Shown here in pieces: positions 60,059 through 64,000 of a stretch of DNA of 64,000 nt. The position numbers and the translations under genes are program-made. Source of the DNA: Eucommia ulmoides (lineage: Eukaryota; Streptophyta; Magnoliopsida; Garryales; Eucommiaceae); the NCBI GenBank assembly GCA_016647705.1, contig CM028340.1, positions 14,089,001 through 14,153,000 on the forward strand. Reading direction: 5' to 3'. The notes under the pieces were generated by a model. It did not search any database. It was not told where the DNA came from and saw nothing but the letters and a program-made list of their open reading frames with translations. Within the stretch, counting starts at the first letter, position 1. Each line of letters opens with the position of its first letter.

Positions 60059-62870
60059 CAGATTTTTGAAAGCAGAGGAAGTAGAGATCGGGAAGAAGAG
60101 AAAAATAAGTTTTCATTCCTCCATCTCGAAATCCTCAAAATTCGTTCATTTTCAACAATGGTTTTTAGGGGTTTTTCTAGGTGCCGATTTTGTAAATATT
60201 TTTGGTAGGGATTTATATTAGAAAAGGAGTCTCCACCTAGTATGGAGTTAAATGGTGTGTTAGGTCGCCGAGATTTTAGAAATTCATTTTTTATTTTGAA
60301 ATGACCCAAGTTTTGATTCGTAAAGGTCTTTTATCAGAAATTTATTTAATTTCAAGGGTCAGTTATGCTCGAGAAAGGTTTTAAGCACCCCAAGATACCG
60401 GCCCAAAAATGATAACTCAGTCTAAATATATGTTCACGTTTAAACAAACTCCAAGTAACTTCCTTTAGTTTTGTTTAATAAAAAAATTCTCATTTTATGT
60501 TTTTGTCTTTTATGAATTTTTGATATAAGGAAAACAAGTAAACTAACTATCTATTAGCAGCAACAAATAAAACAAATGAAATGAAAATGTTTTTACACTT
60601 TTTTTTACGATCGACCATTGTAAAGGTTGCCTAAGTATTCCAGTTATCACGTAAAATCAGGTCAAAATGTAGTTCATCTGTTCAAGATGAACTGATTTTT
60701 ATTTAGATAGGTAACCAAACCCATACGTGGGTTGCCTACGTATCTCAGATCGTTGAGATTCAGGTCAGCACATAGTTCGTTTCGAGATGACTTTTGTTTT
60801 GAGCTTGTTAGAGTTCGATTTCATTTGTTCCTAAGAGAATCAAATACACCATGTACCACCCATGGGCTAATTGACGTTCTTATCATGTTCTAAACATAAT
60901 TTTGGATATTTATGACATAGTTATATGAATTTGACATGTTTTTGACGTTTTTGACTTGATTATGTGATAAACATACAATGTACATGGAATATAAGTCTAA
61001 AAACTGCATAAACCTGCTATGTACAAGCAATATAAATGTATTGAAAACAAGATCAAATGAAATTTAAGAAGATATACCTAACTTAGGGGAGTGGTCTTTC
61101 CTTAAGCGATTTCCTTCTTCTCATTCTTTGAATCTTCTCGGTTGTTCTCGATCGTTTTTCGACAACTCATTGAGATCTTCTTCCAAAATCCTCAAGAACT
61201 CCTTTCGGAAGATATTTTGACAGAATTTTGAGGTGTTTATTGAATAAAAATCTTGAAAATCCACTAGACCTAAGAGCAGAATTCGAGCCTAGAGAGAGAA
61301 GTTGTGGGTTTAAACTCTCCAAATTATGAAAACAGGGGCCCCTATTTATAGGTTGGAAACCCTGCGCATTGGCCAATGTGCAGACTAACCCAACCTGCTC
61401 CTTAGGGGCTGTTTGGTTTAGGGGTCACCCTCTGATGTCTTTTGGTTCGATAGTTTTGGACGAATCTTGAAGATTCTGTAGGATTTTTAAAGATTTGGTA
61501 ATGTTTAACAAATCTATAAATATCTAAGGTAATGAGTGGTAATCATTACTCATGATTGGAAATCATTGGTCATCATTAGCAATCATTAGATATGATTGGA
61601 TTGCACATGGGGAATTTATGTCTTGATGTGACCCTTTTCGGTTTGGTTTGATGGCTAAGTATCGGTTACTTGAACTACTTCGGTTTGGTTGCCATTAATG
61701 ATTTGGAGGAGCATTGAATCTAGTCTCAAATTGTCATTTGGCATTTAATTCTTGATAGTGAAACTTGATGTGATGGAGATTTAATTCTATCTAATGGAAT
61801 TGATTTGGTTTGGTTTGGTTTTCCTTGTAACGGTGTAGTCACATTTCAAGTAATTCGGTTTTCCTAAGATATTTTGATCAAAATATCTAGGTGCCTTGAA
61901 TGTGGTCTTCATACGACATCCCAAGAATTTAATGCATAATGGGATGGGTATTTAATGGCTCATTAAATGCATGCCTTGGTGGCGAACCGAATCGGTTGGA
62001 TTGATAACCGATAGTTACTTTTCAAATAACTTGGTTTCTCCCTTAGATATTTTGGAGAAAATATCTAGGAAATATCTTGGGCATTTAATGCTCATTAATG
62101 GTTCATTTAATTTTTGGTAGGGCCCTTTATGTGATGGGTTTTGATTTCTAGTCATGATGACTTCGGTTTGGTTGATTTCGAATCGAGTCCTAAGCCTTAG
62201 TTACTTTGGTTAACTTAGACTTATCATGAAACTTCCTTGGCTTGATCAAGGGATTTGGTTTGATTTCTTGATGACATTTTATATAAAATGAAAAAATAGA
62301 AAAGTATTTTTGGTGTCAAACAGACGAAACTGATGATAATAAATGTTTTAGGGGTCAAAGTAGGTAACAGAGGTAAATTGGTGAAATGTCTGATAATTGA
62401 AGGATACTAACTAATTTTTATTCATATTAAATATGATTTGATGAAAATAAACCTTTAATAATGTAATCTTATTCCTCCTCAACTTTAGGAATTTCGAGGT
62501 TGACTCGAAATATTTACTTAACCAAATTCAATCAAATTTGACAGTTTTTATGTTTTCTTCTTCTTCTTCTTATTTTATTGTTTTATGTAATATTCAGTGT
62601 AATCCAAGGTAGAAATTCATTCCATTTAAACCTTAGTTTAAAATTTATTTGAACTTATACTTTTGATTTGACACTAGCTGGGCGAGAAAAAATGCGGTAT
62701 CGACAACTTTCCTTCTTTATTATGCGAGTTTACTTGTAATGACAAAGAAGGAGAAACAAATATTTTGTTCCACGAGACATGGAAAGTAAAGACATGAAAT
62801 TTTAAATGCTTACTGTGATTTGGTTAGAAAGAGTCTTCGCGACTCTTCTAAGTGAAAAGTTTTCGCATCC
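60059..62870. other. Non-coding retroelement-like DNA
   Basis: Shows motifs common in large non-coding plant LTR elements: AGGAGTCTCCACCTAG (60220), TTTTAAGCACCCC (60378), and TTGCCTACGTATCTCAG followed by TTCAGGTC (60624, 60729). The last motif recurs beyond the minisatellite (63640, 63830). Ends were not found. Low-copy ATTACTCATGATTGG-type repeats lie at 61530-61600. No gene seen. Confidence 0.45.
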
Positions 62871-62889
62871 GTAACAAAAGGCAGGGATT

Positions 62890-63610
62890 TTTTGCATCTA
62901 TCATCGAATAATATTTGCTTCTGTCACCAGAGACTGAAATATTTTGCTTTTGTCATTAGGAATTTTGCTTCCATCAGCAGAGATAGGAAATTTTGGCTTC
63001 TGTCACCAGAGACATGAACGTTTTTGCTTCCATCACTAGGGACATGAATTCTTCTGCTTCTATCACCAAATGACAGGAATGTTTTGTTTTCATCACCAGA
63101 GAGAGGGATTTTTTTTCTTCTATCACCAAAGACAAGGATTTTTTGCTTCTATCACCAGAGATAGGGATTTTTTGCTTCTGTTACCAGAGATAGGAAATTT
63201 TTGCTTCCAACACCAGAGACAAGAATTAGATGCTTCCATCATAAGAGACATGAATATTTCGCTTCCATCACCAGAGATAGAGATTTTTTGCTTCTATCAC
63301 CAAAGACAAGAATTTTTTGCTTCTATTATCAGAGATAGGGATTTTTTGTTTCTATCACTAGAGATAAGAATTTTTGTTTCTATCACCAGAGACAAGAATT
63401 AGATACTTCCATTACCAGAGATAGGAATTTTTCACTCCCATTACCTAAGACAGGAATTAGATGCTTCAATCACAAAAGACGGGAATTTTTCGCTTCTATC
63501 ACCAAAGATAGAAATTTTTTCACTTCCATCACCAAATATAGGAATTTTTTCGCTTCCATCACCTGATAAGGGAATTAGATGCATCCATCACCAGAGATAG
63601 AAATTTGACA
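62890..63610. repeat. Minisatellite, about 30 bp unit, roughly 24 copies
   Basis: Unit GCTTCTATCACCAGAGAYAG plus GGATTTTTT, with sub-variants carrying AATTAGAT. The open frame at 63070-63402 is made entirely of this repeat (FCFHHQRQEF-like), so it is not taken as a gene. Confidence 0.9.
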
Positions 63611-64000
63611 CTAGGGTTTTGTTTAAGTGTTTGATTGGACTTACGAGTGTTTTCCTACATATCTTAGGATAGCTAAGAATCAGGTCAAATGTAGTTCTAA
63701 CATCGCTTGATTGATTGAAGTAGTAATTTAGACATTGATTGATGGATTAAAGTAGTATTTTTAGAGATTGATTGATTTCTTGATTGATTGTTTGATTTAT
63801 TTAGGAGTTGTCTTGACCAAACTCCATTGGGATGCCTACATATCTCATATAGCTGAGAATTAGGTCCAGTGTAGTTTGAGATTTGATTTTATGTAGACCA
63901 TCATTTGGTGGAAAAGGTTCTTGGTTAGATAAACCATTCCTGGGTTTTCATATCAATACACAATTAGAAAATGACTAAGAGGATTCTCACCTAAGAACTC
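63611..64000. other. Continuation of non-coding retroelement-like DNA
   Basis: Carries two further copies of the CCTACATATCT...AATCAGGTC motif (63640, 63830) and GATTGATTGA repeats. It runs off the window. Confidence 0.45.

Noticed and set aside
63070-63402. 110-codon frame
   Set aside because: Consists wholly of the 30 bp minisatellite unit; not supported as a gene.
1-64000. tRNA, rRNA or organellar DNA
   Set aside because: No cloverleaf-like A/B box pairs in a sensible order or rRNA-like conserved blocks were seen; the tRNA-like matches found are retroelement primer sites.

Overview
The window is AT-rich nuclear DNA from a flowering plant, most likely a eudicot. The evidence is a plant-type NF-YA transcription factor gene with a miR169-like site, Tourist-like MITEs, Ty1/copia and Ty3/gypsy chromovirus fossils, TRIMs, Helitron-type ends and long inverted-repeat DNA elements. 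I cannot name the species. Only one host gene is recognised with confidence. Most of the remainder is transposable-element (TE) sequence, much of it nested.

Layout. 1-560: a short tandem repeat and AT-rich DNA. 560-5900: a 5'-truncated Ty1/copia fossil whose 3' LTR is split by a 2.6 kb gypsy-type solo LTR. 6312-9909: the NF-YA gene on the minus strand, with five coding exons, four GT-AG introns and at least four TTA/TAA-flanked MITEs in the introns; leader exons may lie at 9910-10095 and 14327-14458. 10.5-11.2 kb: a 316 bp tandem duplication. 12.0-13.2 kb: a solo LTR. 15.6-17.6 kb: a 2.06 kb Mutator-like inverted-repeat element with a 10 bp target-site duplication. 20.5-23.1 kb: a second copia fossil with another LTR inside it.

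23.4-46.2 kb: blocks of a tandem repeat of about 100 bp, split by two minus-strand Helitron-like bodies that hold exon-like gene fragments, a 12.2 kb Tekay-like gypsy fossil (itself holding two further solo LTRs), and a TRIM/copia/TRIM cluster. 46.7-49.25 kb: DNA ending in a Helitron-like 3' hairpin. 49.7-51.0 kb: a solo LTR of the same family as 32360-33723. 51.5-55.0 kb: a giant foldback structure full of GATATC palindromes. 55.3-58.4 kb: an LTR interrupted by a third copy of the solo LTR seen at 12 kb and 39 kb. 59.2-60.1 kb: a hAT-like element. 60.1-64 kb: non-coding retroelement-like DNA with a minisatellite of about 30 bp.

Most striking pattern. Several unrelated non-coding elements each carry a local array of short palindromes, and the units within an array often vary in both arms so that pairing is kept (for example TCCGC/GCGGA beside TCTGC/GCAGA). 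This recurs in four LTR families and in the ends of the Mutator-like element. It could reflect selection for hairpins or dimer-binding sites, or hairpin-templated mutation. All identities and percentages come from reading by eye; no alignments or searches were run.
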